Positions 1 through 9,884 are shown, numbered from the stretch's first letter. The stretch: 64,000 nt of DNA from VXNE01 sp965208745 (GCA_965208745.1 CBDBPN010000004.1:3658001-3722000); one strand, 5' to 3'. The notes: generated from the letters alone by a model not told the origin. Numbers and translations are program-made.

Positions 1-841
1 GACCCATCCGCGGATGGTCGAGGTAGTGCACGTCCCCGGTGCGCATCCGCCGCGTTTCGGAGAGCACGATGTAGCCTTGCCCGTCGCGGGCGGCGTCAGC
101 CGCGGCGCCGGGCGGGTCTTCGTGCAGCCACAGCTCGGCCTCGACCTCGACGTACAGCTCGCGGGACACCCGCAGCGTTCCCTCGATCCGGGCCACGCCG
201 TTGCGCCCGGCGGGGCCGAGTTGCAGGAGTACGGCGACTGCATGCCCCGGCGCGCGCGCCGCCTGGAACCACCGTCCGTGATGCAGCACTTCGTAATCGT
301 CGGAGCGCCGCATGCGTCGTACGTAGGGTACGAGGGCAAGTCCGTCGTCGCGCCATTGCATGCTCGCGCGGACGAGCGCCTGCTCGTAGGCGGCGAACGC
401 GTCGCGGGCGATGGTGTCGGGCGACAGCGGGACCGGCAACGGGGCGTCCACCGGGGACGGCGCGGGGGTGTCCGGGAGCGCGTCCTCGATGCGCGGTCCG
501 TCAACGGTATCCGGCAGCGAAATCCCGGCGGGGTCGTCCATCCACAGCCAGGCCGGCGGGAACGGACCTTCCTCCGCGACGGGGACATCCTCCGGGACCG
601 GGAAACGCCAGGCGGACGGGGGTGGATCGAACGCGGTCATCGGGAGGGGATAGCGCCGCGGTTCGAACGTGGTGACCTCCTCCCGCGTCTGCGGCGCGCG
701 GTGCAGGAAGACCACGGCCTCGATCACGTGCCAGTCGTACGCGAGCCAGTCGCCGAACTCGCCTTCGGCGGCGCCGAGGGGGGCGGCGAGGCCGGCTGCG
801 CACAACGCGGCGGCTGCGTACCTGGCGGGACCGCGCCGCAT
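1..841 (-). CDS. csiV: CsiV-family periplasmic protein, 3' end cut by window
   Basis: The reverse strand is open from an ATG at 841 to the window edge, giving about 280 residues with no stop. It begins with a signal peptide (RRG, then an Ala-rich core ending LGAAEG) and continues into a family-like pattern: an aromatic acidic start (GDWLAYDWHVIEAVVF), a proline-rich middle, and a beta-rich C-terminal part ending RMRTGDVHYLDHPRMG. CsiV-type proteins (peptidoglycan-binding, periplasmic) commonly lie just downstream of mfd in gammaproteobacteria, and here only 11 bases separate it from the mfd stop, so the two are probably co-transcribed. The assignment rests on the C-terminal LDHPxxG signature and on synteny. 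The last few codons are missing. Confidence 0.72.
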   Translation of the reverse strand, partial: MRRGPARYAAAALCAAGLAAPLGAAEGEFGDWLAYDWHVIEAVVFLHRAPQTREEVTTFEPRRYPLPMTAFDPPPSAWRFPVPEDVPVAEEGPFPPAWLWMDDPAGISLPDTVDGPRIEDALPDTPAPSPVDAPLPVPLSPDTIARDAFAAYEQALVRASMQWRDDGLALVPYVRRMRRSDDYEVLHHGRWFQAARAPGHAVAVLLQLGPAGRNGVARIEGTLRVSRELYVEVEAELWLHEDPPGAAADAARDGQGYIVLSETRRMRTGDVHYLDHPRMG

Positions 842-852
842 CCCCGTCGGGG

Positions 853-3800
853 TCAGGCCGTGGCGGCGACGCCGGCACGGACCGCGGGCGCCAGCCGTTC
901 GAGCAGGTCCTCCACGAACTCGAAGCGCGCGTCCGGCTCGGCGAGCGTCGTGGAGGAGAAACGCAGCGTGGCGGCGTCCTGCAGGCGGTAGACGTCGGGT
1001 TCCCCCTGCACGAGCCCCACCACCGTCAGGGGATGAACCGGCGTGCCCGCATCGAAATCGAGCCGGCCGGAACCGGGTCCGACGTCGATGCGCGCGATAC
1101 CGAGTGCTTCGCTCGCGAGCCGGATCTCCGTGGTGCGGAACAGGGACCGCGCCGCCTCCGGTAGCGCGCCGAACCGGTCGATCACCTCGGCCTTGAGGTC
1201 GTCGAGCGCGTCGAAGGTGTCCGCGTTGGCGACGCGCTTGTAGAGGATCAGCCGCATGTGGATGTCCGGCAGGTAGTCGTCGGGGATCAGCGCCTGCACG
1301 TGGAGGTTCACCTCGGGACTGCCGCGCAGCGTCGGCAGCGGCTCGTCCATGTCGGGGACGCGTCCCGAGCGTATGGCGTCGACGGCGCGCTCGAGCATCT
1401 CCATGTAGAGCGAGAAGCCGATCGTCTCGATCTGCCCCGACTGGTCCTCGCCGAGCAGTTCCCCGGCCCCGCGGATCTCCAGGTCGTGGGTGGCGAGCGT
1501 GAAGCCGATGCCGAGCTCGCCGGCCGCTTCGATCGCGTCGAGGCGCTTGCGCGCGTCGCTGGTCAGCGCGCGCCGGTCGGGTGTCATCAGGTACGCGTAG
1601 GCCTGGTGGTGCGACCGTCCGACACGGCCGCGCAATTGGTGGAGTTGCGCCAGGCCGAACTTGTCGGCGCGCTGGATGAGGATGGTGTTGGCGTTCGGGA
1701 TGTCGATGCCGTTCTCGATGATCGTCGAGCAGACCAGGAGGTTGCTGCGGCGATGGTAGAAGTCCGCCATCGTCCGTTCGAGCGCCCGCTTGTGCATCTG
1801 TCCGTGGCCGACGCCGATGCGCGCTTCGGGGACCAGGGCGCGCAGTTCGTCGGCGGCCCGGTCGATGCTGGCAACCTCGTTGTGGACGTAGAAGACCTGT
1901 CCGCCCCGGGCGAGTTCCCGTGTGACGGCCTCCCGGATCAACTGGTTGCGCTTCGGCACCACGAAGGTCTTGATCGAGAGACGCTTGGCCGGCGGGGTTG
2001 CGATGATCGAAAGGTCGCGCAGGCCCCCGAGCGCGAGGTTCAGGGTGCGCGGAATGGGCGTGGCCGTGAGCGCGAGCACGTCCACCTCGGCGCGCAGCGC
2101 CCGCAGCCGCTCCTTCTGCCGCACGCCGAAGCGATGTTCCTCGTCGATGATGACGAGGCCGAGGTCGTCGAACGCGATGCCCGCGCCGAGCAGCCGGTGG
2201 GTGCCGATGACGATGTCGACCTTGCCGGCCGCGAGGCGCCTGGCGATGGCCGTGACCTCGCCCTCCGTGCGCAGGCGCGAGACCGCCTCGATGTGCACGG
2301 GCCAGTCCGCGAAGCGGTCCCGGAACGTCTCGTGGTGCTGCTGCGTCAGGAGCGTCGTGGGGGTCAGGACGGCGACCTGCCGGCCGGACGCCACGGCGAC
2401 GAACGCGGCCCGCATGGCGACCTCGGTCTTGCCGAAGCCGACGTCCCCGCAGATCAGCCGGTCGGTGGCGCGGTCCGAGCAGAGGTCCTCGATGACCGCG
2501 TCGATGGCGGCCTGCTGGTCGGCCGTGGTCTCGAAGGGAAACCGGTCGCAGAAGCGGGCGTAGTCGTCCTCCGGGCGGTCGAACACCGTGCCCGGACGCG
2601 CGGCGCGCCGCCCGTGGATGTCGAGCAGTTCCGCGGCGACGTCGTAGGCCTTGCGGGCGGCGCGTCGCTTGGCCTTCTCCCACTGGTCCGATCCCAGCCG
2701 GTGCAGGGGGGCGTGCTCGGCGTCCGCGCCGGCGTAGCGGGAGATGAGGTGGAGCGACGTGACCGGGACGTAGAGCCTGGCCTCCTCGGCATACTCCAGG
2801 GCGAGGAACTCCTGGGTGTGCCCGTCGATCTCGAGCGTCTCGAGCCCCAGGTAGCGCCCGATGCCGTGGTCGATGTGCACCACCGGTGCGCCGATGGACA
2901 GTTCCGTCAGGTTGCGGATCACCAGGTCGGGGTCGATCCGGCGGGCGGTCGTACGTTCCGCGGCATCGTCGTTGCGGCGGCCGAACAGTTCGGACTCCGT
3001 GACGACGGCGAAGTCGGCCAGCCAGGCGCCGCGCTCGATGTCGGCGACCGCGGTCGCGAGGGGAGTGCCGCGGTCGAGGAAGTCCTCGAGAGTCGCTACG
3101 GCGGGGGGATGCAGGCCGGCGCGGGCCAGGAACTCCTCGAGGTGCTGGGCGCGCCCCGCGGTCTGTGCCGTCAGGAGCACCGGCTGCTCGCACGCCGCAA
3201 GGAAGCCGCGCAGGAGGCCCGCTTCGTCCCGCCCCCGGTGGCTGGCGGTGACGTCCGGCAGGGGACGGCCGCGGAAGCTCACGCGGTGGCGGTGCCGCGT
3301 GCCGTCGGGGTCGACCTGTATCCGTCCGTAGGGTTTGAGGACGTCGCGGAGATCCTGTCGGGACAGGTACAGGGCGCGCGGCGCGAGGATCGGGCGCTCG
3401 ACGTCGTGACGCAGGGACTCGTACCGGGCCTCGAGTTCGTCTTCGAAGCGCGCGGCCTCGGACATGGCCTCCGGATCGAGGACGACGACCGTCGAGGCAG
3501 GCACGTAGTCGAACAGCGTGGCGGTCTCCTCGAAGAAGAACGGCAGGTAGTACTCGACGCCCGCATGCGGAATGCCGCGGCTGACGTCCTGGTAGACCGG
3601 GCAGCGCCGCACGTCGACGTCGAACGTCCGGTGCCAGCGGTCGCGGAAGCGCGCGATGCCGTCTGGATCCAGGGGCACCTCCCGCGCCGGCAGCATGCGT
3701 ACCGACTCGACTCTCTCGGCGGTGCGCTGGGTGTCCGGGTCGAACGTCCGCAGCGTCTCGATGCGGTCGTCGAACAGGTCGATGCGCAGCGGCGCCCCGG

Positions 3801-4332
3801 CGCCCATGGGGAAGATGTCCACCAGCGATCCCCGCACGGCGTACTCGCCCCGTTCCGCCACCGTGCGGGCGTGGCGGTAGCCGGCCCGCTCGAGGCGCGC
3901 GCGCTCCGGGTCGATCTCGAAACGCTGGCCGGTGCGCAGCGTGAGCGTGTGCGCGTCGACGAACGAGGCGGGGGCGAGCCGCTGCATGAGCGTGCGCACG
4001 GGCGCGACGAGCACGCCCCGGGCGATGCCCCCGAGGTCGTGCAGGGTGGTCAGCCGGTCCGAGACGATGTCCTGGTGCGGCGAGAAGCTGTCGTAGGGCA
4101 GGGTCTCCCAGTCGGGGAACGCGTGGACGGGCACCTTGCCCGATGCGTAGAAGTCGATCTCGTTGCGGATGCGCTCGGCGCCCTCGGTGTCGCGGGCGGC
4201 GTACAGGAGCAGGTTGCCGGGTTGCGCGGCCAGGGCTGCGGCCCCGAAGCTGGCGCCGCTGCCGAAGAGCGCCTGCCAGTTGTGCACGAGGTGGCGGGCC
4301 GGCAACTGGATCGGCGCCTCGGACGGTCTCAT
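853..4332 (-). CDS. mfd: Transcription-repair coupling factor Mfd
   Basis: This encodes 1159 residues, the usual Mfd length. Mfd displaces RNA polymerase stalled at DNA lesions and recruits UvrA for nucleotide excision repair. Visible parts in order are a UvrB-like N-terminal region (about 1-340), the RNA polymerase interaction domain around residue 475-545 (HIDHGIGRYLGLE), the RecG-like translocase with Walker A GDVGFGKTEVA near residue 630 and the DEEH box (DEEHRFGVRQK) near 727, helicase motif VGRSHHQAYAYLM, and the C-terminal UvrA-binding domain. All motifs look intact. A weak -10-like TAGAAT (reverse strand, 4369-4374) lies just upstream. A long open frame on the opposite strand is a GC-rich shadow. 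Confidence 0.98.
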   Translation of the reverse strand: MRPSEAPIQLPARHLVHNWQALFGSGASFGAAALAAQPGNLLLYAARDTEGAERIRNEIDFYASGKVPVHAFPDWETLPYDSFSPHQDIVSDRLTTLHDLGGIARGVLVAPVRTLMQRLAPASFVDAHTLTLRTGQRFEIDPERARLERAGYRHARTVAERGEYAVRGSLVDIFPMGAGAPLRIDLFDDRIETLRTFDPDTQRTAERVESVRMLPAREVPLDPDGIARFRDRWHRTFDVDVRRCPVYQDVSRGIPHAGVEYYLPFFFEETATLFDYVPASTVVVLDPEAMSEAARFEDELEARYESLRHDVERPILAPRALYLSRQDLRDVLKPYGRIQVDPDGTRHRHRVSFRGRPLPDVTASHRGRDEAGLLRGFLAACEQPVLLTAQTAGRAQHLEEFLARAGLHPPAVATLEDFLDRGTPLATAVADIERGAWLADFAVVTESELFGRRNDDAAERTTARRIDPDLVIRNLTELSIGAPVVHIDHGIGRYLGLETLEIDGHTQEFLALEYAEEARLYVPVTSLHLISRYAGADAEHAPLHRLGSDQWEKAKRRAARKAYDVAAELLDIHGRRAARPGTVFDRPEDDYARFCDRFPFETTADQQAAIDAVIEDLCSDRATDRLICGDVGFGKTEVAMRAAFVAVASGRQVAVLTPTTLLTQQHHETFRDRFADWPVHIEAVSRLRTEGEVTAIARRLAAGKVDIVIGTHRLLGAGIAFDDLGLVIIDEEHRFGVRQKERLRALRAEVDVLALTATPIPRTLNLALGGLRDLSIIATPPAKRLSIKTFVVPKRNQLIREAVTRELARGGQVFYVHNEVASIDRAADELRALVPEARIGVGHGQMHKRALERTMADFYHRRSNLLVCSTIIENGIDIPNANTILIQRADKFGLAQLHQLRGRVGRSHHQAYAYLMTPDRRALTSDARKRLDAIEAAGELGIGFTLATHDLEIRGAGELLGEDQSGQIETIGFSLYMEMLERAVDAIRSGRVPDMDEPLPTLRGSPEVNLHVQALIPDDYLPDIHMRLILYKRVANADTFDALDDLKAEVIDRFGALPEAARSLFRTTEIRLASEALGIARIDVGPGSGRLDFDAGTPVHPLTVVGLVQGEPDVYRLQDAATLRFSSTTLAEPDARFEFVEDLLERLAPAVRAGVAATA

Positions 4333-4497
4333 CTGCGGGCGGTCTGCGGGGGCGGGAAAGGGCCGCGCATTCTATCTCATCGGGTTGGGGGTGGGGCCGC
4401 CGCGGGGTGTGCGCTGCGGCTGACGGTGCGCGGCGGCGTTCTCGCACGCGGCTTCGGAGAGATCGGCCATTCCGCGCGGCCAGGACCGGCGTAAACT

Positions 4498-4794
4498 GTG
4501 CACATGACTCCGGAGTTCTGGGCCATCATCGCTGTCGGCGTCGCGCTGGCGACGCTGACGCTGAACGGTCAACGTCGGCTGCACGCGCGTCTCGACCGCC
4601 TGGAAGACCGGCTGGACCGGCAGGCGAAGGAACTCGGCGAACGTCTCGGCCGCGTGGAAGTCGGTGTGGCGGAGGTGCGCGAGCGGGTGGCCTACGTCGA
4701 AGGACTCCTCGAGGGCCTCCGCGACGCCCTCCGCGACGTATTGGTGGGCAAGGGAACCACGGAGCCTCCGAGGCCGCGGCGGGCGGGCGGTTAG
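4498..4794 (+). CDS. Small membrane-anchored coiled-coil protein
   Basis: A 98-residue protein with one N-terminal membrane helix (about 5-22, EFWAIIAVGVALATLTL) followed by heptad-rich charged sequence (LHARLDRLEDRLDRQ...LGRVEVGVAEVRERV) that predicts a coiled coil, and a basic proline-rich tail. Starts at 4498 or 4504 are both possible. Similar short proteins occur widely with no assigned role. It stands alone between mfd and the oxidoreductase operon; a -10-like GTAAACT precedes it. The function is not recognised. Confidence 0.6.
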   Translation: MHMTPEFWAIIAVGVALATLTLNGQRRLHARLDRLEDRLDRQAKELGERLGRVEVGVAEVRERVAYVEGLLEGLRDALRDVLVGKGTTEPPRPRRAGG

Positions 4795-4943
4795 CGACCG
4801 TTCGCCTGCCCGGAAGGCGCCCTCCCGAGGGCCGGGAAACGGGCGATTCCGGTGGATGCGGGAACCGTAAACGGGTAAAGTTGCGCCTCCGTGAAAAGTC
4901 CGCCGACCTCAACGGGTTGGCTTCGCGCCGGCCCGCGCTCGCC

Positions 4944-6731
4944 ATGAAAGCCACCGACATCCGGGACCCGTCCTATTTCCACAAGGTCGTGGATTGCCAG
5001 TGGGCGTGTCCCGCCCACACGCCGGTGCCCGAGTACATCCGGCTGATCGCCGAGGAGCGCTACACCGAGGCGTTCATGATCAACTGGGAGTCCAACGTGT
5101 TCCCGGGCATCCTCGGGCGCACCTGCGACCGTCCGTGCGAGCCGGCCTGCCGGCGCGTCCGGACGGAGGAAAAGCCGGTCGCCATCTGCCGGCTGAAGCG
5201 GGTGGCGGCGGACCACAAGGGCGACATCGGCCCCTACATGCCGACCGTCCCGAAGCGCAAGAACGGCAAGCGCATCGCCATGCTCGGCGCCGGACCGGCG
5301 TCGCTGGCGGTCGCGCGCGACCTGCTGCCGTTCGGCTACGAGATCGACATGTTCGATCGCGACCCTGCGGGCGGCGGCATGATGCGCAGCCAGATCCCCG
5401 CGTTCCGACTTCCGGCGGACGTCCTCGAGGAAGAGGTCGACCTCATCCTCGACATGGGCGTGAACGCGCGCTTCGGCTACGAGATCACGAGCATGAAGGA
5501 CATGCTCGACATGGACTACGACGCCTACTTCGTCGGCACCGGGGCGCCGCGTGGGCGCGACCTCGACCTGCCGGGCCGCCAGGAGGTGGATGCCCACATC
5601 TCGATCGGCATCGACTGGCTGTCGAGCGTCGCCTTCGGGCACACCACGTCCATCTCCGGCAAGGTGATCGTGATGGGCGGGGGCAACACGGCCATGGACT
5701 GCTGCCGCACGTCCAAGCGGCTCGGGGCCGAGTCCGTCACCGTCGTCGTCCGCTCCGCCTTCGAGGTCATGAAGGCCTCGGAGTGGGAGAAGGAAGAGGC
5801 GATGGACGAGAACATCCCCATCGTCAACAACCGCCCGCCCAAGGAGTTCGTGCACGAGAACGGCAAGCTCAAGGGCGTCGTCTTCGAGTGCGTCACGCCG
5901 GTTCGCGACGAGTCGAGCGGTCGCCTCCGCTACGTGCCGACGGGCGAGCCGGACGTCTACATGGAGTGCGACCACATCCTGATGGCGATCGGCCAGGAGA
6001 ACCACTGCCCCTGGATCGAGCGGGACATCGGCCTCGAGTTCGACAAGTGGGACTGCCCCGTGCTCGACGAGGTGACGATGCAGTCGACGCACCCGAAGGT
6101 GTTCTTCGGCGGCGACTCGGCGTTCGGCCCGGAGAACATCATCTGGGCGTCCGCCCATGCCCACCAGGCGGCCATCTCCATCCACCTCCTGTGCCAGGGC
6201 AAGGACCTGAAGGCGGACCGTCCCCCGGAGGGCGTGAACCTCATCAGCCAGAAGATGGGCATGCACGAGTGGAGCTACGACGCCGAACACGATCCCGCGA
6301 AGCGCTTCATCGTGCCGCACGCGGAGAAACGGCGCGCCCTCGGCAACATCAAGGTGGAGGTCGAACTCGGTTTCGACCGCGCGCTCGGCCTGAAGGAGGC
6401 CCAGCGCTGCCTGAACTGCGACGTGCAGACCGTGTTCACGGAAGCCCTGTGCATTGAGTGCGACGCGTGCGTGGACATCTGCCCGATGGACTGCATCACC
6501 TTCACGTCGAACGGCGAGGAACCCGACCTGCGCGAACGCCTCACGGCGCCGGCCGCGAACGCCGAGCAGGACCTGTACGTCTCCGAGGCGCTGCCGACGG
6601 GACGCGTGATGGTGAAGGACGAGGACGTCTGCCTGCACTGCGGGCTCTGCGCGGAGCGCTGTCCGACCGCGGCCTGGGACATGCAGAAGTCGGTGGTGCA
6701 TATCCCGCAGCTCGGGACTCACTCCGGATGA
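4944..6731 (+). CDS. GltD-like FAD/Fe-S electron-transfer subunit of 2-oxoacid oxidoreductase
   Basis: A 595-residue flavoprotein. The ATG at 4944 is chosen because family similarity begins there (MKATDIRDPSYFHKV); the frame is open further upstream but that part is low-complexity. The N-terminus has the cysteine sets of glutamate synthase small subunits (C18/C22 in CQWACPAHTP, then CDRPCEPACRR), followed by an FAD site (MLGAGPASLAVA) and an NAD(P) site (VIVMGGGNTAMDCC). The C-terminus has two 4Fe-4S clusters (CIECDACVDICP and CLHCGLCAERCP). It precedes the catalytic subunits by 7 bases, so it probably passes electrons between ferredoxin or NAD(P)H and the TPP enzyme. The partnering is inferred from gene order. 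Confidence 0.88.
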   Translation: MKATDIRDPSYFHKVVDCQWACPAHTPVPEYIRLIAEERYTEAFMINWESNVFPGILGRTCDRPCEPACRRVRTEEKPVAICRLKRVAADHKGDIGPYMPTVPKRKNGKRIAMLGAGPASLAVARDLLPFGYEIDMFDRDPAGGGMMRSQIPAFRLPADVLEEEVDLILDMGVNARFGYEITSMKDMLDMDYDAYFVGTGAPRGRDLDLPGRQEVDAHISIGIDWLSSVAFGHTTSISGKVIVMGGGNTAMDCCRTSKRLGAESVTVVVRSAFEVMKASEWEKEEAMDENIPIVNNRPPKEFVHENGKLKGVVFECVTPVRDESSGRLRYVPTGEPDVYMECDHILMAIGQENHCPWIERDIGLEFDKWDCPVLDEVTMQSTHPKVFFGGDSAFGPENIIWASAHAHQAAISIHLLCQGKDLKADRPPEGVNLISQKMGMHEWSYDAEHDPAKRFIVPHAEKRRALGNIKVEVELGFDRALGLKEAQRCLNCDVQTVFTEALCIECDACVDICPMDCITFTSNGEEPDLRERLTAPAANAEQDLYVSEALPTGRVMVKDEDVCLHCGLCAERCPTAAWDMQKSVVHIPQLGTHSG

Positions 6732-6738
6732 CCGCCGG

Positions 6739-8634
6739 ATGACGACCTACAACGATTTTGTCATCCGTTTCGCGAACGTGAACGGTTCGGGCTCGGCGAG
6801 CGCGAACGGCATGTTCGCCAAGGCGCTCTTCCGCATGGGCGTCCCCATCGCGACGCGCAACATCTTCCCGTCGAACATCGAGGGGCTGCCGACCTGGTTC
6901 GAGGTGCGGGTGTCGGAGGACCGCCACCACGGCCGCCGCGAGGGCGTGGACCTCATGGTGGCGATGAACGCCGAGACGTACCCGGAAGACGTCGCTTCGG
7001 TGGTCCCCGGCGGTTACCTGCTGTACGACAACTCGAAGGGCCTCGACCGGCGGCTGTTCCGCGGCGACATCACCGAGATCGGCATCCCCATCGCGAAGCT
7101 CATCCTGCCCGAGTTCCCCGATCCGAAACAGCGCAAGCTCTTCAAGAACATCGTCTACCTGGGCGCCCTGTCCGCGCTGATCAACATCGACTTCGAAGTC
7201 ATCACGGGAATGGTTTCGACGCAGTACCGGGGCAAGGACGAACTCATCGCGCCGAATATCCATGCGCTCGAGATCGGTCGCGGCTACGCCCGCGAGTACC
7301 TCGACTGCCCGCTGCCGATCCAGGTGCGGCGCACGGCCGGGCTCGGCGACGAGATCATGATCGACGGCAACGCCGCCGCGGCCCTCGGGGCCATCTACGG
7401 TGGCGCGACGATCTGCGCCTGGTACCCGATCACGCCGTCCACCTCGATGGCGGAGGCGTTCGAGAAGCACGCCGGCCAGTTGCGCACGGAGACCGGAACG
7501 GGCCAACGCAAGTTCGCGGTGCTGCAGGCGGAGGACGAGCTGTCCGCCATCGGCATCGTCATCGGCGCGGGCTGGAACGGGGCGCGGGCGTTCACGGCGA
7601 CGAGTGGGCCGGGCCTGTCCCTGATGTCGGAGTTCCTGGGGCTCGCCTATTTCGCGGAGATCCCGGCGGTGCTGTTCGACATCCAGCGCGCGGGGCCGTC
7701 CACCGGCATGCCGACCCGTACCCAGCAGGGCGACGTGCTGCTCGCCGCGTACGCCTCCCACGGCGACACGAAGCATCCGCTGATGTTCCCGTCCACGCCG
7801 AAAGAGTGTTTCGAGTTCGCGGCGGACGCGCTGGACCTCGCGGACCGGCTGCAGACGCCGGTCATCGTCCTCTCCGACCTCGAAATCGGCATGAACGACA
7901 ACCTGTCCGAGCCGCTGACGTGGGACGACGACCGCCGGTACGATCGCGGCAAGGTGCTTTCCCGGGAGGATCTCGACGCCATCGAGGAGTTCGGCCGCTA
8001 CGTCGACGTGGACGGGGACGGCATCGGCTACCGCACGCTGCCCGGTGCGCACCCGACGAAGGGCGCGTTCTTCACCCGCGGCACGTCACGCGACGCGTAC
8101 GCGCGCTACACCGAGGCGCCCGAGGCCTACACCGAGAACATGGACCGGCTGCTCGTGAAATGGCGCACGGCCGCGTCCCTCGTGCCGGCCCCCGAGATCT
8201 CGGGCCACGGCCATCGCGCCGGCATCGTCTTCTACGGCAGCACGGCCATGCCCATGGGCGAGGCCCTGGAGCGGCTGGCCGACGATGGCGTGCAGCTCGA
8301 CGCGATGCGCATCCGCGGCTTCCCTTTCAGCCAGGAAGTCACGGAGTTCCTGTACCGGCACGAGTTCGTCTTCCTCGTGGAACAGAACCGCGACGCGCAG
8401 ATGAAGACCCTGCTGGTGAACGAGACCGGCGTCGACGCGGCGAAGATCGTGCCGGTGCTGTACTACGGCGGCATGTCCATCTCGGCGGACATCATCCAGG
8501 AGAGCGTGCTCGACCACTACGAGAAGATGCGGCTGCCGAGGCTCTGGGCGGTCGGCCGCGGGACGCGCGGGGGCACTCCGGCCATGCAGACGGCGATCGG
8601 CCGGGGCACCCCCGGCGAAGACTCGGTCGCATGA
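6739..8634 (+). CDS. korA: 2-oxoacid:acceptor oxidoreductase, fused gamma-alpha subunit
   Basis: A 631-residue protein. Residues 1-190 form the gamma domain (FANVNGSGSASANGMFAKAL), and from about residue 205 the alpha (pyrimidine-binding) domain follows (DGNAAAALGAIYGGATICAW, YPITPSTSMAEAFE). This fusion order is typical of bacterial 2-oxoglutarate or related 2-oxoacid:ferredoxin oxidoreductases, which make acyl-CoA and reduced ferredoxin from a 2-oxoacid and CoA, or run the reverse carboxylation. Substrate specificity (2-oxoglutarate, pyruvate or branched-chain) cannot be read from sequence by eye, so the kor symbol is provisional. It is the middle gene of a tight operon. Confidence 0.9.
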   Translation: MTTYNDFVIRFANVNGSGSASANGMFAKALFRMGVPIATRNIFPSNIEGLPTWFEVRVSEDRHHGRREGVDLMVAMNAETYPEDVASVVPGGYLLYDNSKGLDRRLFRGDITEIGIPIAKLILPEFPDPKQRKLFKNIVYLGALSALINIDFEVITGMVSTQYRGKDELIAPNIHALEIGRGYAREYLDCPLPIQVRRTAGLGDEIMIDGNAAAALGAIYGGATICAWYPITPSTSMAEAFEKHAGQLRTETGTGQRKFAVLQAEDELSAIGIVIGAGWNGARAFTATSGPGLSLMSEFLGLAYFAEIPAVLFDIQRAGPSTGMPTRTQQGDVLLAAYASHGDTKHPLMFPSTPKECFEFAADALDLADRLQTPVIVLSDLEIGMNDNLSEPLTWDDDRRYDRGKVLSREDLDAIEEFGRYVDVDGDGIGYRTLPGAHPTKGAFFTRGTSRDAYARYTEAPEAYTENMDRLLVKWRTAASLVPAPEISGHGHRAGIVFYGSTAMPMGEALERLADDGVQLDAMRIRGFPFSQEVTEFLYRHEFVFLVEQNRDAQMKTLLVNETGVDAAKIVPVLYYGGMSISADIIQESVLDHYEKMRLPRLWAVGRGTRGGTPAMQTAIGRGTPGEDSVA

Positions 8635-8687
8635 TCACCCGTCATGATTGCCGGTAAGGCAGCGCGCCTGATCGAGGGGACAAGTCC

Positions 8688-9743
8688 ATGACGTTCGTTG
8701 CCAAGCCCCGGGTCCATCACCCGCTGTTGCCGACCAACGAGATCGGCCTTACCCGCCGGGACTACGAGGGCCTCGTCTCGACGCTGTGCGCGGGTTGCGG
8801 GCACGACTCCGTCAGCGCCGCGATCGTGCAGGCGTGCGCGGAGCTGGCCATCCCGCCGCACCAGTTCGCCAAGGTCTCGGGGATCGGCTGCTCCTCCAAG
8901 ACGCCGAGCTACTTCCTCGGCAACTCCCACGGCTTCAACTCCGTGCACGGCCGCATGCCCTCCGTCGCGACCGGCGCCAACCTGGCCAACCGCGAGCTGT
9001 ACTGCATCGGCGTGTCCGGCGACGGCGATTCGGCGTCCATCGGCATCGGCCAGTTCGCGCATATCGTGCGGCGCCGCATCAACATGCTCTACATCGTGGA
9101 CAACAACGGCACCTACGGCCTCACGAAGGGCCAGTTCTCCGCGACCAACGACAAGGGCTCGACCAGCAAGAAGGGCGTGCCCAACCTGTACGAACCCATT
9201 GACCTCGTATCGATGGCGCTGCAGATCGGCGCGAGCTTCGTGGCCCGCAGCTTCTCCGGCGACAAGGCGCAACTCGTCCCGCTCATCAAGGCGGGGCTCC
9301 TCCACCGCGGCTTCGCCTTCATCGACGTCATCTCGCCGTGCGTTGCGTTCAACAACCACAACGGCTCCACCAAGAGCTACGACTACCTCCGCACGCGTGG
9401 CGCGAGCGTCGTCACCGCGGACTTCGTCGCCGCCGGCGAGGAGATCACCGCCGACTACGCCCCGGGCGAGGTGGAGACCGTGCGCATGCCCGACGGCTCG
9501 CAGTTGCGCCTGCGCAAGCTCGACACCAGCTACGATCCCCACAATCGCGCGCACGCCCTCGAGCATGTGCTCGGGGCGCAGCAGGAAGGCGAAGTGGTGA
9601 CCGGGCTCCTCTACGTCGACCCGGACGCCAGCGACTGCCACGAGATCCTCGACACCGTGGAGACGCCGCTGAACGCGCTCGGAGAAGAAGAACTCTGCCC
9701 CGGGTCCGACGCGCTTGAGCGGATCAACGCGAGTTTCCGGTAG
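8688..9743 (+). CDS. korB: 2-oxoacid:acceptor oxidoreductase, TPP-binding beta subunit
   Basis: A 351-residue protein with the beta-subunit signature CAGCGHDSVS (C34, C37), the thiamine diphosphate motif GDGDSASIGIGQF near residue 110, and NNGTYGLTKGQFSAT, which is characteristic of the family. A GAGGGG Shine-Dalgarno lies 8 bases before the ATG. It completes the catalytic alpha-gamma/beta pair with the preceding gene. There is no extra ferredoxin domain, consistent with the dedicated Fe-S flavoprotein encoded first in the operon. The C-terminal 60 residues are variable in the family. Confidence 0.92.
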   Translation: MTFVAKPRVHHPLLPTNEIGLTRRDYEGLVSTLCAGCGHDSVSAAIVQACAELAIPPHQFAKVSGIGCSSKTPSYFLGNSHGFNSVHGRMPSVATGANLANRELYCIGVSGDGDSASIGIGQFAHIVRRRINMLYIVDNNGTYGLTKGQFSATNDKGSTSKKGVPNLYEPIDLVSMALQIGASFVARSFSGDKAQLVPLIKAGLLHRGFAFIDVISPCVAFNNHNGSTKSYDYLRTRGASVVTADFVAAGEEITADYAPGEVETVRMPDGSQLRLRKLDTSYDPHNRAHALEHVLGAQQEGEVVTGLLYVDPDASDCHEILDTVETPLNALGEEELCPGSDALERINASFR

Positions 9744-9884
9744 GAGGCGGCCTCGGCCCTGCCCGGGTCCGGCCATGCGCTAAGCCAAGTCATCACCCAC
9801 AACCTGAAGGACTTTGCGGCTGCCATCGACCTTGGTATAGCGGTTTCGACGCCGAGGGAGGTCTTGAGGAGGCTACGAACGTGA
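9744..9884 (+). pseudogene. C-terminal remnant of a PIN-family toxin
   Basis: Immediately after the korB stop an open frame ends with about 33 residues resembling the last part of COG1569-type PIN toxins (VITHNLKDFAAAIDLG, then STPREVLRRLRT). All upstream catalytic acidic residues are absent and no start codon is apparent, so only the 3' end of the toxin survives. Its TGA overlaps the GTG start of the following antitoxin-like gene (GTGA), preserving the normal toxin-then-antitoxin order of these modules. Confidence 0.65.

Noticed and set aside
1258..4494. A 1078-residue open frame opposite mfd, and similar long open frames opposite the giant genes and the FAD/Fe-S gene
   Set aside because: GC-rich codon bias leaves the opposite strand open. 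The translations are Arg/Gly/Val-rich without any family pattern, while the other strand encodes clear proteins.
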